Origin: Sulfurovum sp. TSL1
Lineage (GTDB): Bacteria; Campylobacterota; Campylobacteria; Campylobacterales; Sulfurovaceae
Direction: 5' to 3'
DNA: 64,000 bases
Assembly: GCF_019972135.1 (NCBI RefSeq)
Contig: NZ_BPFI01000001.1
Span: 913,106 to 977,105, forward strand
Shown here: one piece after another, positions 1 through 9,411 of the stretch
Layout: each line of letters starts with the position of its first letter
How positions within the stretch are numbered: position 1 is the first letter of the stretch
Translations under genes and position numbers: made by a program
Notes under the pieces: model-generated
Seen by the model: only the letters and a program-made list of their open reading frames with translations
What the model was told of the DNA's origin: nothing
The model's database searches: none

Positions 1-1090
1 ATTGTAATCTCTCATACAACTCGTAATAATGATTCATACATATGTGCATAGAGTAATTCTCTTCATAAGTTTTTCTATTTTCTTCATGATTACTCAAAGT
101 CTTGGAATAAAATGTAACTAACATTTGTTTATATGCATTTTCTGTAAAGTCATCGGATAGGTATCCATTCACACCATTTTGTATAATATCAGGTACACCA
201 CCCGCTGGCGTAGAAAGAATTGGTACGCCTACAGACATTGCCTCAAGCACTACTAATGGAAGGCCTTCATAAAGGGAGCATAAACAAAAAGCGTCAGCAC
301 AGTGCATATAATCGCCGATATTACTTTTCTCTCCTAAAAAAAAGATATTGGGAATGTTTTCTGAGTTTGTAATGCATTGATCAGCATACTCCTTGTCATC
401 CGTTAACGGTCCGATAAACAAAAGTACAAAATCCAGATCAACTTTATTTAATGCTTTTATGACATGAATCATCATCAATTGATTTTTTTGTTTACTTATT
501 CTTCCTACATTCAGAAGAACCTTTGTATTCTTAGTTTTCTTGTAAGTATCTACTTCAGCTCTGACATGATCATATAGATCTGTTTTTTTGAGTGCTTTCA
601 CCCCATTATAAATCAATTCTGTGTGTTTGCTTCCATAGACTTTCTCTGTACTTTCTAAAACTTTTTGGCTAATAGAGACAGGGGTAACATTAAAGTAATT
701 AAACAATAGTTTATAGAGTTTTTGTATTTTATTGCCTGCCTCTTTATATGCCAAATTATGAATTGTATGTACTACAGGAACTTTCAATAGCAAGATATAC
801 AAACTAGAATAAGCCAGTGCTCTTAAATGTGTGTGAATAATGTCCGGTTGCAATTTCTTGACCAATCTATAAAGATTGAAAACTGTACCGATACTATAGC
901 TTTTTGTTTTATTTAACGAGATTACAGTCACATTCTCATTGATTTGCTGTTTTAGCATCATTGTATTGTCTATTTTGTCCAAAATACATAAATAAACATC
1001 ATTTTCCATTGCCAGTTCATTGCATAGATCAACTGCAAATTTTTCTGCACCTCCAACATTTAATGATGCTAAAATTTGTAAAATCTTCAT
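1..1090 (-). CDS. Glycosyltransferase family 4, 3' end outside window
   Basis: The reading frame opens at the ATG at 1088-1090 (MKILQILASLNVGGAEK) and stays open to base 1, so the C-terminus is missing. The N-terminal GGAEK loop and the C-terminal EGLPLVVLEAMSVGVPILST block, with the acidic E-x7-E pair used to bind the nucleotide-sugar diphosphate, mark a retaining GT-B enzyme of family 4. It would transfer a sugar to a lipid-linked glycan at the cytoplasmic face of the inner membrane. The start overlaps the stop of the upstream Wzy/WaaL-like gene by 4 nt, so the two are probably translationally coupled. Donor and acceptor cannot be read from sequence. Confidence 0.88.
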   Translation of the reverse strand, partial: MKILQILASLNVGGAEKFAVDLCNELAMENDVYLCILDKIDNTMMLKQQINENVTVISLNKTKSYSIGTVFNLYRLVKKLQPDIIHTHLRALAYSSLYILLLKVPVVHTIHNLAYKEAGNKIQKLYKLLFNYFNVTPVSISQKVLESTEKVYGSKHTELIYNGVKALKKTDLYDHVRAEVDTYKKTKNTKVLLNVGRISKQKNQLMMIHVIKALNKVDLDFVLLFIGPLTDDKEYADQCITNSENIPNIFFLGEKSNIGDYMHCADAFCLCSLYEGLPLVVLEAMSVGVPILSTPAGGVPDIIQNGVNGYLSDDFTENAYKQMLVTFYSKTLSNHEENRKTYEENYSMHICMNHYYELYERLQ

Positions 1091-2289
1091 GCCGTCATTT
1101 CCTTGTTGTATACCTGATTTTCAGATGAAATTAATTCTAAATAGTTTCTATATAAATGATGTACATTCATTATAATGGCAATATAAAGAAGAAAATATTT
1201 ATCAAATCCAATACCAAGAGTCATTCCCATCAAGATAAGTGAAATAAATGCTATAAACAGCCAGATCTCATTGTTGTTGATTATAATGTTAAAATTTTGG
1301 ATTAATAATGAAGTCAAAAAAATTAAAAATAAAATAAAAACAAGTACCCCGGCTTCAGCAAAGAGCTGTATATAAACATTATGAGGTGCCGCTGAGTGTA
1401 TATAGGTTTCAGCATACTTTTCTGTATTATTCGCAAATTCATTAATACCAACACCGATCAGAGTGTGATTTTCTATCATATGTAGTCCAGCTATCCAAGA
1501 GTCCATACGATATCCGGCAGTATGTGTAGATTCAGTTCTATCCAGCATATTTGATATAGCATCAATCTTAGTAAAATTTATTTGAAGGGAACTAAATAGC
1601 ATAATCGTTACAAACAATAGTAGTTTATAGTTCAAAATACTTTTAAAATTATAAAATACATACTTAATAATCAATAACATCAGTATAACACCAAGCATTA
1701 AAAAGGCAGACATTGAACCCGCCTTAAAAAGACCATAAATAAAAAACATACTTGTAATACTTAAAAAGAATTTACTTTTATTCACAGTATAAAGATAAAT
1801 TGATGTAAATATAAAAGCCAATAATTGGGCAGCAAATTCATTGGGATCAACTGTTCCTCCAGAAGTTCTAAAAGTCCATGGGTTTATAGGTTCATTGAAA
1901 AAGCAAATGATCACTGAAACCATCATTGAAAACCAAATAAAGTATAGTAACTTCTGTAATTCATAACGACTAAAAAATATAGTGACCACTAGGATACTTA
2001 TTAATGTAAATAAAGACCGAATAAAATCATTTGAAATATTTACAATATTTTGAAGTAAAAAAATGATTGTCAATACAATAAAATAAACAAAAAATAATCT
2101 ATCTAATGTTGAATTCATCGTTCTTATATTTTTGATCATTGTCCTTCCATTGGCCAGAATAAAAAGCAAAAATAATATTTTAAGTGTTTTGTCCCCTAAG
2201 AACTCCACAATAAAATTATCATTAAAAAAACTAAAAATGAATACAAAGATCAATATATCATTTAAACCGGAGGATAATCTATTTAACAT
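1087..2289 (-). CDS. O-antigen polymerase/ligase family protein (Wzy/WaaL-like)
   Basis: This 400-residue protein is very hydrophobic, with about ten to twelve membrane segments. A larger periplasmic loop around residues 255-310 carries the Wzy_C-type pattern GYRMDSW...GVGINEF...APHNVYIQLFAEAG. Proteins of this family either polymerise lipid-linked repeat units (Wzy) or ligate the chain to lipid A-core (WaaL). Sequence alone rarely separates the two. Its place between a flippase, glycosyltransferases and sugar-precursor genes favours a polymerase, but that is inference. The start has only a weak ribosome-binding site. Confidence 0.82.
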   Translation of the reverse strand: MLNRLSSGLNDILIFVFIFSFFNDNFIVEFLGDKTLKILFLLFILANGRTMIKNIRTMNSTLDRLFFVYFIVLTIIFLLQNIVNISNDFIRSLFTLISILVVTIFFSRYELQKLLYFIWFSMMVSVIICFFNEPINPWTFRTSGGTVDPNEFAAQLLAFIFTSIYLYTVNKSKFFLSITSMFFIYGLFKAGSMSAFLMLGVILMLLIIKYVFYNFKSILNYKLLLFVTIMLFSSLQINFTKIDAISNMLDRTESTHTAGYRMDSWIAGLHMIENHTLIGVGINEFANNTEKYAETYIHSAAPHNVYIQLFAEAGVLVFILFLIFLTSLLIQNFNIIINNNEIWLFIAFISLILMGMTLGIGFDKYFLLYIAIIMNVHHLYRNYLELISSENQVYNKEMTA

Positions 2290-2331
2290 GATTCAACCAA
2301 TCAATAAATAATTTTTTTAAACATATCTGTC

Positions 2332-3351
2332 TCATACTTTTATCTTAAGTTTTAATTTTTTTAATTTTTTTATCAAGCCTGGAAAAGATTTTAAATGATA
2401 ATCCATGAAATAGTAAAAAGATTTTAAAGGATAAGTCTGATGACTTAATTCCATATGTTTGTTGAACTCGTTAACCATATTATTATACAAATAGAAAACT
2501 GCCATATCATACATTTGTTTCGATTTTTCATGTGCTATTTCATCATGATATCTATGATTACAATATACATCTAGCTCATCTAATGATTTAATCATTTTTT
2601 GATAAAACTTTATTCTTCTATCAATATTCTGCATAGATGACTGCCATGATACTGCTACGCCCTGTCTATAAACAGCCATAACCTTATTGATATATAGTGC
2701 ACCTCCATTTAAAGAACCCAATATTTGTAAAAAATAATCTCCTACCGGTGCCTTTGAAAAAAATTTTGGCAGATCAGATACAACTTCTTTACGATAGATA
2801 AGTGAAGCTGATGGACAAAAACCTCCACCACCGAGTATTACATCCGATACTGAAAAAATTTTATTTTCATATGCCTGATTAGCATAAATTTTCCCATCTG
2901 CATCATTTTCAAAACGTTTCTCAGCTGGATGAAAACTCATATGACACTGCGGATACTGTTCCATTAAATCAATTTGTAATTGAAGTTTTTTTGAGTCTAT
3001 CCAGTAGTCATCACCTTCACATAATGCGTGATATTTTCCTTTTGCCTTTTCACTCAAAAAAAAGAATATCCGTTGTCCTCCTTGAGAATATTGGTTTTCT
3101 TCCTGTAAAATCGTTTTTATGATGTGGGGGTACTTTTCAGTATAAGCATTTATTTTATTTACTGTATTGTCAGTTGAAGCATCATCATGAATGATTATTT
3201 CAAAAGGGAAATTCGTTTCTTGCATCAAAAAGCTGTCAAGGGCCTGTTCAATATAATTTTCATGATTATAAGTAGGACAAATAATACTTACGACAGGGTC
3301 AATATTGGAATTCCAATTATTGATAATATCATTTTCACTCTTATGTATCAT
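2332..3351 (-). CDS. Glycosyltransferase family 2
   Basis: The 339-residue protein has a GT-A fold signature near its N-terminus: VSIICPTYNHENYIEQALDS, then the first aspartates in IIHDDASTDNT, and a DxD-like EGDDYW around residue 115. It is therefore an inverting family 2 glycosyltransferase that needs a divalent metal. No membrane segment is evident, so it should be a cytoplasmic or peripheral enzyme acting on undecaprenyl-linked intermediates. It sits 7 nt downstream of the flippase gene, whose stop codon lies within its ribosome-binding region (GGGGTAG). The sugar transferred is unknown. Confidence 0.88.
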   Translation of the reverse strand: MIHKSENDIINNWNSNIDPVVSIICPTYNHENYIEQALDSFLMQETNFPFEIIIHDDASTDNTVNKINAYTEKYPHIIKTILQEENQYSQGGQRIFFFLSEKAKGKYHALCEGDDYWIDSKKLQLQIDLMEQYPQCHMSFHPAEKRFENDADGKIYANQAYENKIFSVSDVILGGGGFCPSASLIYRKEVVSDLPKFFSKAPVGDYFLQILGSLNGGALYINKVMAVYRQGVAVSWQSSMQNIDRRIKFYQKMIKSLDELDVYCNHRYHDEIAHEKSKQMYDMAVFYLYNNMVNEFNKHMELSHQTYPLKSFYYFMDYHLKSFPGLIKKLKKLKLKIKV

Positions 3352-3358
3352 AACTTGA

Positions 3359-4843
3359 CTACCCCTTCTTTTTTGTATTGAAAATAATATTGTTTCGAAG
3401 TAGACGATTAACTAGTGGAACAAGCTGTTCCATAGTATATATATATGAATTTGTTTTAAATAATCTACTTATCAGGAGATAAGAAACTGTAAAAAGTACC
3501 CCTTTAATCATCATATTAATCATTATACTGCTTTCAATATTGTAAGTCAATAATATCATCAAAACTGAAAAAATAGAGATAATCATTTGAATTAACACAG
3601 GTTTTAAAAATGTTAGAAAACTTAAACTTATTTCACGTGATACAAATAAAATGTTTAAGGATATTCCCAATATCGCTACTATAACAAAACCATAAAGATA
3701 CCCCTTGATTCCAAATAAAAATCCTATATATAAGTTGATAGCCAGTAAGATTTTTTTATAAATTTCTAATTTTAAAAAAACTTTTGAGTTTCCACGACTG
3801 CTAAGTATGTTGACCAGTAAAGCACTTATAGGATAAGCAAATCCACTTAACAACATTATTTTAAAGTATTCAACAGAAGGTAGCCATTTTTCTGTCAATA
3901 GCAATATAATTAATTCTTCGGATATCAGATACATAATACCCAATAGAAAAAAGACAATAAAACTGATAATCCCTAAAACCTTAATGACTATTTTCTGAAA
4001 TCTCGGTAAATCCTTTTGCACTTTACTCAATACAGGAAATAACACGGTCATGATACTGCCTGAAGAAAAGTAAATTATCATTTCATTTAATCTTTTTGCC
4101 TGATCATAAAAACCTAGGATTGTTGGAGTAAATAACTTTCCTATTATCATAATATCAAGACGAAGAAACACTGCTTCCATCAATCCAGACAAAAACATAC
4201 GAAACCCAAATCCCCATAGTTGCCTTAATGCCTTAAAAGAAAATAATAAGGAAGGTACCCATTTTGATGTAGTCCAAATAAATATATTATAAAATACTCC
4301 CCTTGACAATGCTTGAGCAACAAGACTCCAAACCCCTGCACCGAGTAAAGCCAATGCTATTCCGGTTATACCACTTAATACTGCAGCACTTACTTCTCCT
4401 TTTGCTAATGCGCTATAGTTTAGTTCTTTACGTAATTTAGTAGTCTGAACACTACTAAAGGCATTGATCACAAACATCAGTGCTATTACCTCTGTTATAG
4501 GAATAAGTGCTTTGTTATCATAAAATTCGCTTAACCAGGTAGCAGAAAAAAAAGTCAGTAATGTTAAAACTCCACCAATAATAAGATTAAAATAAAAAAC
4601 TGAAGAATAATGAACTGGTAATACTTTTCGACGTTGGATCAAAGCTCCACTTAATCCGACATCTGTAAAAACCATTGCTACCATGACTATAACCATAATC
4701 ATTGCGATCAAACCAAAGTCAGATGGCTCAAGTATTCTGGCAAGAAAAACTGTTACAATAAAAGTGGTTCCATATCTGGCTATCTTTCCAAAAAAGTCCC
4801 AAAGTATTGCATTAATTCCTTTTGATCTTAAGTTGTCAGCCAT
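3359..4843 (-). CDS. Polysaccharide flippase, MOP superfamily (Wzx/WzxC-like)
   Basis: This 494-residue protein has about fourteen hydrophobic segments. Its N-terminal part (KGINAILWDFFGKIARYGTTFIVTVFLARILEPSDFGLIAMI) is the typical start of the Wzx/WzxC/TuaB oligosaccharide-flippase family. Family members move undecaprenyl-diphosphate-linked repeat units from the cytoplasmic to the periplasmic face. The neighbours (glycosyltransferases, a Wzy-like protein, nucleotide-sugar genes) fit that role. The ribosome-binding site is weak (AAAGAAC). Substrate specificity is not visible. Confidence 0.88.
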   Translation of the reverse strand: MADNLRSKGINAILWDFFGKIARYGTTFIVTVFLARILEPSDFGLIAMIMVIVMVAMVFTDVGLSGALIQRRKVLPVHYSSVFYFNLIIGGVLTLLTFFSATWLSEFYDNKALIPITEVIALMFVINAFSSVQTTKLRKELNYSALAKGEVSAAVLSGITGIALALLGAGVWSLVAQALSRGVFYNIFIWTTSKWVPSLLFSFKALRQLWGFGFRMFLSGLMEAVFLRLDIMIIGKLFTPTILGFYDQAKRLNEMIIYFSSGSIMTVLFPVLSKVQKDLPRFQKIVIKVLGIISFIVFFLLGIMYLISEELIILLLTEKWLPSVEYFKIMLLSGFAYPISALLVNILSSRGNSKVFLKLEIYKKILLAINLYIGFLFGIKGYLYGFVIVAILGISLNILFVSREISLSFLTFLKPVLIQMIISIFSVLMILLTYNIESSIMINMMIKGVLFTVSYLLISRLFKTNSYIYTMEQLVPLVNRLLRNNIIFNTKKKG

Positions 4844-4946
4844 ATAAAGTTCTTTTTGTTTCTCATCTTTTCTTCAAACTCACCTTGAGTACCTCTATAC
4901 TTACTCTCCAAAAACAAGATAGATCCTTTATTATTAAATTTAATCC

Positions 4947-5636
4947 CTATATTAACTCATACCTGTTCAACATCTCTTGAATCTTTTCTTTAGAGTTAAA
5001 CATCATTATATCAATAATAGAAAGGTTAGGTACAAATTCATTATTAAACTGTCTGTACTCTATATCTTCAGTCTTTATAAAATTCAATTCTATTCCCTCC
5101 TTAAGAAAGTTCTCTTTAGTATAGAGTCCCTGTCCACCAATTGAATTAATATAACAATCTGCATTTAATCTTTTACAGATTTCTATGACTCTATCCTCTC
5201 CCTTTAATGCAGTTTCTCTTTGTAGATCACTCAAGTAAATCATTTTTGTATCTATATCTAAATATTGTGCAACTCTCTCGATGGAATAACCTACGTATTT
5301 AGCTAAATTCTTTTCATCATGTAACAATATCTCTTCCAATAATGGATAAACTTCTTTAAAGTATGGTGCTTTTCTATATGCACGAAATATTGATTTTAGT
5401 ATTTTACGAGCATTTCTTCCGACTTTAACTTCATTAATAAGTGATCTTCTATGGACTCCTAACACTTCAAGTGTGAACAGGTGCCGATTCTGATTAATCA
5501 GAATATTGTTTCTGTTAATATATCCTTGTTTTATGTATTGCATACTGTCTGAAATCACATAAATATCAACAATATTTATCAATTGCCAGGATCCAATATA
5601 AGGGAAAAAGTATGGTTGATTACATCCTAATGTCAT
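4947..5636 (-). CDS. WbqC family protein
   Basis: The 229-residue protein begins TLGCNQPYFFPYIGSWQLI and continues with YVISDSMQYIKQGYINRNNIL, the hallmark of the WbqC family found in O-antigen and related glycan clusters. The family's biochemical role is poorly defined. Its members commonly neighbour DegT-type aminotransferases and ligases, which suggests work on amino sugars. Here it follows a DegT gene by 45 nt with a strong Shine-Dalgarno (AAAGGAG), and it probably belongs to the same transcription unit as the two DegT genes and the ATP-grasp gene. No membrane segment is seen. Confidence 0.85.
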   Translation of the reverse strand: MTLGCNQPYFFPYIGSWQLINIVDIYVISDSMQYIKQGYINRNNILINQNRHLFTLEVLGVHRRSLINEVKVGRNARKILKSIFRAYRKAPYFKEVYPLLEEILLHDEKNLAKYVGYSIERVAQYLDIDTKMIYLSDLQRETALKGEDRVIEICKRLNADCYINSIGGQGLYTKENFLKEGIELNFIKTEDIEYRQFNNEFVPNLSIIDIMMFNSKEKIQEMLNRYELI

Positions 5637-5681
5637 GTTTCTCCTTTATGCATAAAATTCAAGAAAAATTCTGTCCCTGAT

Positions 5682-6770
5682 TTAACTATACTCTGGTGAA
5701 CGCATTTCTTTCAAGGTTGCTATGATGATTTCACTCACAAGAGGTTCTACTCCTGAATGCATCGGAACTACCAAAATTCTACTTGAGATATCTCTCGATT
5801 TTACCATGACATTTTGATCTTCGACAAAAGGAAGTGTGTCTAATGAAGGTTTAAAATATTGACGTGCTGCAATATCTTTACCAAGTAATGCTTCTCGAAC
5901 CCTGTTCATCTCATCTTCAGATTTGAATACAACTGGAAAATAGGTATAACTTTGAGTAGCATCTTCATTCTTTTTTTGTAACTGAACATAGCCTCTTAAT
6001 TTACGGGTATAGAATTCATGACTTGCTTTACGTTCTTTTTGGATTATATCCTCTTCATCAATCATACATAAGCCCATTGCCGCTTCAACTTCATTCATTC
6101 TTGCATTGACACCCAGCATAGCCACAGAATCAGGACCATCGATACCACAATTCCTGACAATTTTTGCTTTTTCATACAACACGTCATCTTTAATAACAAT
6201 GGCAGCTCCTTCAATCGTATGAAAGAGCTTAGTCGCGTGAAAACTGATAATAGACATATCACCATAATTTAATATATGTTGGCCTTTATACTTTACATCA
6301 AAGGCATGAGATGCATCATAAATCACTTTCAGGTTGTATCTTTTAGCAATCTCATCAATTGCATCTATCTTACAAGCATTTCCAAAGACATGACACGGTG
6401 CTATAGCACATGTTTTATCAGTAATCACACTTACAATATTCTCTGGGTCAATATTATAAGAATCCATATCAATATCTGCAAAAACGGGCATTAATCCTTC
6501 TACAACTATCGCACTGGTTGTTGAAACAAAACTGAAAGGAGTCGTTACGACTTCCCCTTCCACTTCCAAAAGTCTGTAGGCTAATTGTAATGCATCTGTA
6601 CCGTTAGAGATGCAAAGCAGATTTTTGACTCCAAAATATGCTTCAAGTTTTTTCTCAAGTCTTTGAACCAAAGGTCCATTATTAGTTAAGCATCTACTTT
6701 CATAAATTTCATCTATATATGCTTTGAATTTTTCTTTGTCAGGCAGATATATTTTCGTTGTGTAGGTCAT
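5682..6770 (-). CDS. DegT/DnrJ/EryC1/StrS-family sugar aminotransferase (paralogue 1)
   Basis: This is a PLP-dependent aminotransferase of nucleotide 4-keto or 3-keto deoxysugars, 362 residues from the chosen start. Visible features are the N-terminal LTNNGPLVQRLEKKLEAYFG, CISNGTDAL that holds the PLP phosphate, the aspartate of YDASHAF (about D152), and the Schiff-base lysine in SFHATKLFHTIEG (about K181). I chose the ATG at 6770 because AGGAAG lies 5 nt upstream and family homology begins there. An in-frame ATG at 6809 has no such support. The substrate may be the dTDP-4-keto-6-deoxyglucose made by RmlA/RmlB; that is inference. Confidence 0.9.
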   Translation of the reverse strand: MTYTTKIYLPDKEKFKAYIDEIYESRCLTNNGPLVQRLEKKLEAYFGVKNLLCISNGTDALQLAYRLLEVEGEVVTTPFSFVSTTSAIVVEGLMPVFADIDMDSYNIDPENIVSVITDKTCAIAPCHVFGNACKIDAIDEIAKRYNLKVIYDASHAFDVKYKGQHILNYGDMSIISFHATKLFHTIEGAAIVIKDDVLYEKAKIVRNCGIDGPDSVAMLGVNARMNEVEAAMGLCMIDEEDIIQKERKASHEFYTRKLRGYVQLQKKNEDATQSYTYFPVVFKSEDEMNRVREALLGKDIAARQYFKPSLDTLPFVEDQNVMVKSRDISSRILVVPMHSGVEPLVSEIIIATLKEMRSPEYS

Positions 6771-6912
6771 ATTGGCTTCCTGCTTAGCTTCAACAATATA
6801 TAAAGTCACTCAATCCTGCTCATTCTCTTGAAAAAACAGACATAAAAATCTAGTATAGTACTTTTTTTCTTCTATAACTATAAAAAAGGACAAGTTATTT
6901 TATTTACTTATT

Positions 6913-7887
6913 TTATATCGTTAATATATTGATATCCTTGATCATCATCACACCTTCTTTATAGTCATGGTATTTTTCATAATCAGAAGGCTCTACCTCA
7001 TCCTTAGCAAGATCTATTAATATTTTTGGGAAATCGGCACCTGCAAGATAAGTGATAGGATAAGCACCGCCAAAGCGTGGGTTTAACTCTAAGATGTATG
7101 GCTCACCCTCTTTAATAAAAAAATCAACATCAAGCGGACCTACATGCCCAAGTACATTTCCCAACTTCATTCCCAATGCAGCCATGCCTGCATCTTTGAT
7201 TGCATATCCTTGGTCTGTTTCACCTGATCGCATTTTTATCTTCTGTTTTACAATGGCAGTCACCGTTTGTCCGTTAAAATCATTTAATATGTCAAAACTA
7301 TATTCTTTACCTTCTATGAACTCTTGAATCATCATATCTTCATTATCATAATATTTCAGAAAGAAATCAACTTCATCTCTATTTCGGGCCAGGCTGATCG
7401 CATTGCTTCCAAAACCGAATCTTGGTTTCACAATAACAGGGTAAGAGGGTATCTCATGTTGAGTCACTTCTTCGGATGTCATGGTCCATGGTGTTTTAAA
7501 CCCTTCGCGTTGTAAAAACTTGAAAGTTTCCACTTTGTCAAAACATATGAGATTAACCTGATGTGAAGAAATCACAGGCTTTACCCCAATGGCTTCAAAT
7601 TCTTTTAAATATTTTGATAATATATAAGTGTCATAATCATAGAAAGAGAGAAGCATATCGATCTTTTCGGTTTGACATATATGCAAAAGTTCATCAATAT
7701 ACTGACGTTCCTCTTTGATGCTTGGAACGATGTAGCTTTTGTCACAATGTAGAAATCCGGAAGTAAATTCCGTATCGCGGTCATTTCTATCAGATGTACC
7801 TATGAGTTTACTACCGACAGGAAGATGTTTTCTAAAATAATCAACTATATACCCTCTTCGTCCGATAGTGCAAAACAATATGTTCAT
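6913..7887 (-). CDS. ATP-grasp domain ligase (carbamoyl-phosphate-synthase-like)
   Basis: This is a 324-residue protein. An N-terminal preATP-grasp Rossmann part (NILFCTIGRRGYIVDYFRKHL) is followed by an ATP-grasp domain with YPVIVKPRFGFGSNAISLA (nucleotide-binding lysine and glycine loop), MIQEFIEGKEYSFDIL, and the metal-binding stretch DVDFFIKEGEPYILELNPRFGG. Such enzymes form amide or thioester bonds through an acyl phosphate. Placed between two DegT aminotransferases, it could join a carboxylic or amino acid to a sugar amine; this is inference. The start at 7887 is preceded by AGAAAGGATATA. The longer ATG at 7947 has no such site. Confidence 0.85.
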   Translation of the reverse strand: MNILFCTIGRRGYIVDYFRKHLPVGSKLIGTSDRNDRDTEFTSGFLHCDKSYIVPSIKEERQYIDELLHICQTEKIDMLLSFYDYDTYILSKYLKEFEAIGVKPVISSHQVNLICFDKVETFKFLQREGFKTPWTMTSEEVTQHEIPSYPVIVKPRFGFGSNAISLARNRDEVDFFLKYYDNEDMMIQEFIEGKEYSFDILNDFNGQTVTAIVKQKIKMRSGETDQGYAIKDAGMAALGMKLGNVLGHVGPLDVDFFIKEGEPYILELNPRFGGAYPITYLAGADFPKILIDLAKDEVEPSDYEKYHDYKEGVMMIKDINILTI

Positions 7888-7962
7888 TATATATCCTTTC
7901 TCATTTGCAAAAAATACAAACACTATGTGAATAACAATACAGTGCACTTTACACTTAAAAAT

Positions 7963-9042
7963 TCATGTACGAATTTTATGAAGCGTCTCTAGTATAACTT
8001 CACTAGCCTTTACTTCAGCGCCTGAATGTAATGGTAAGGATAATATTCTGCTAGTATAGTCACGTGAAATAGTCATTGGTTTACGCTGTTCTACATAAGG
8101 AAGAACATCCAATGAGGGTGCAAAATACTGACGGGGCTTGATACCATTTTCCATCAAAGCATCCATCACCTTATGCATTTCATCTGGTGATCTCAGAAGA
8201 ATAGGACAATAACTGTAGTTAAATGTGGCATCTTCATTAAGTCTCTGCATTTGAACATGATCCTTCAACTGTTCTGCATAGTAAAGATAGCTGTCTTTTC
8301 TCTCTTTTTGAACTGCTTCCATTTCATCAAGTACACAGAGTCCGGCAGCTGCTTCCAATTCATTCATTTTCCCATTAATACCTGGTGTACTTCCCTCACC
8401 TGTTAAAGTAGTAATACCGTATTGCCTCATCGACTTGGCTTCTTCATACAACTTATCATCTTTAATGATAAGAGCACCACCTTCAATAGAGTGGAAGAGT
8501 TTCACAGCATTAAAACTGAGAGTTGAGATATCCCCATAGTTTAAGACACTTTGTCCTTTATAATTGACGCCAAATGCATGTGAACCATCAAACACGACTT
8601 TTAAATTGTTTTTCTTTGCAACTTCCATAATTTCATCAACCTGGCAAGCATTACCATAGACATGTACAGGAACGATACCTGTGGTTTTATCAGTCATAGA
8701 ACCTTCGATCTTATCGGGGTCTAAAGTCATATATTCAGGATGTATATCTGCATATACAGGTGTCAGACATTTTGAAATAAGTGTATCTGTTGTTGAAACA
8801 AAAGTAAAAGGTGAAGTGATCACTTCACCTTTTAGATTCAGAAGTGTATAGGCCATTTCCAAGGCTATTGAGCCATTTGCTACGCATACCAGGTTTTTAA
8901 CACCCAGATAGGCTTCAAGCCTTTTTTCAAACTCTTGTACCAAAGGGCCATTATTTGTAACCCACCCTGTTTCATATATCTTGTCAATGTATGCATGAAG
9001 TTTTTCTTTATTTGGGTACCAAACTTTTGAAATAGGTATCAT
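7963..9042 (-). CDS. DegT/DnrJ/EryC1/StrS-family sugar aminotransferase (paralogue 2)
   Basis: This 359-residue PLP enzyme is colinear with the DegT gene at 5682-6770. It has the same N-terminal VTNNGPLVQEFEKRLEAYLG, the same aspartate (FDGSHAF, about D152) and the same Schiff-base lysine position (SFNAVKLFHSIEG, about K181). The pair clearly arose by duplication. They differ in the active-site-lining stretch after the PLP phosphate loop (GTDALQL versus GSIALEM) and around residues 210-220, so their substrates may differ. The start at 9042 has AAAGGGGT upstream. It is probably the first gene of a unit running through the ATP-grasp, second DegT and WbqC genes. Confidence 0.9.
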   Translation of the reverse strand: MIPISKVWYPNKEKLHAYIDKIYETGWVTNNGPLVQEFEKRLEAYLGVKNLVCVANGSIALEMAYTLLNLKGEVITSPFTFVSTTDTLISKCLTPVYADIHPEYMTLDPDKIEGSMTDKTTGIVPVHVYGNACQVDEIMEVAKKNNLKVVFDGSHAFGVNYKGQSVLNYGDISTLSFNAVKLFHSIEGGALIIKDDKLYEEAKSMRQYGITTLTGEGSTPGINGKMNELEAAAGLCVLDEMEAVQKERKDSYLYYAEQLKDHVQMQRLNEDATFNYSYCPILLRSPDEMHKVMDALMENGIKPRQYFAPSLDVLPYVEQRKPMTISRDYTSRILSLPLHSGAEVKASEVILETLHKIRT

Positions 9043-9411
9043 TTTTACCCCTTTTAGATAGTATATAAGAACAATGATCATTAAGATATTTTTACTATTC
9101 TACTACAAACAAAACAAATTAAAACTTATATTTAATGTTATTTAATTTAAAAATAATACTTCATATATAAATATTAGTTTATACTAAGTTATTTAATAAT
9201 ATTTTTTAACACTATATCATATGTATCTCCAGTCTGACTTCCAAAAATGATGTTTATCTTCGATGAACTCTTTGTATTCTACAGTCATTGTTCCTTTAAT
9301 AATCATGTATTGAAGGCTCCCCCTTGTCCATATAGATTTTAACAGCTATTATCATATTAAATCAAAAAAGTGTATACTTAAAAATCAGTATGTATATAAG
9401 GATGGTAGAAA
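9043..9411. other. AT-rich intergenic region between divergent genes
   Basis: This stretch of nearly 370 nt separates the minus-strand DegT gene from the plus-strand lipoprotein gene and must hold both promoters. Bases 9090-9215 are very AT-rich with many TATAAT-like strings, so no single promoter can be singled out. The middle holds a short minus-strand open stretch described separately as a possible gene remnant. No tRNA, riboswitch or mobile element was recognised. Confidence 0.6.
9217..9345 (-). pseudogene. Possible C-terminal gene remnant
   Basis: On the minus strand a frame of about 42 codons lies between an in-frame TAG at 9346-9348 and a TGA at 9217-9219. It reads ...SIWTRGSLQYMIIKGTM...EFIEDKHHFWKSDWRYI. 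The composition (mixed charged and aromatic residues, few repeats) is more protein-like than the AT-rich surroundings would give by chance. It could also be translated from the ATG at 9306 as a 29-residue peptide, but no good ribosome-binding site is visible. I read it as a decayed 3' end of a polysaccharide-locus gene. I do not recognise the family. Confidence 0.3.
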
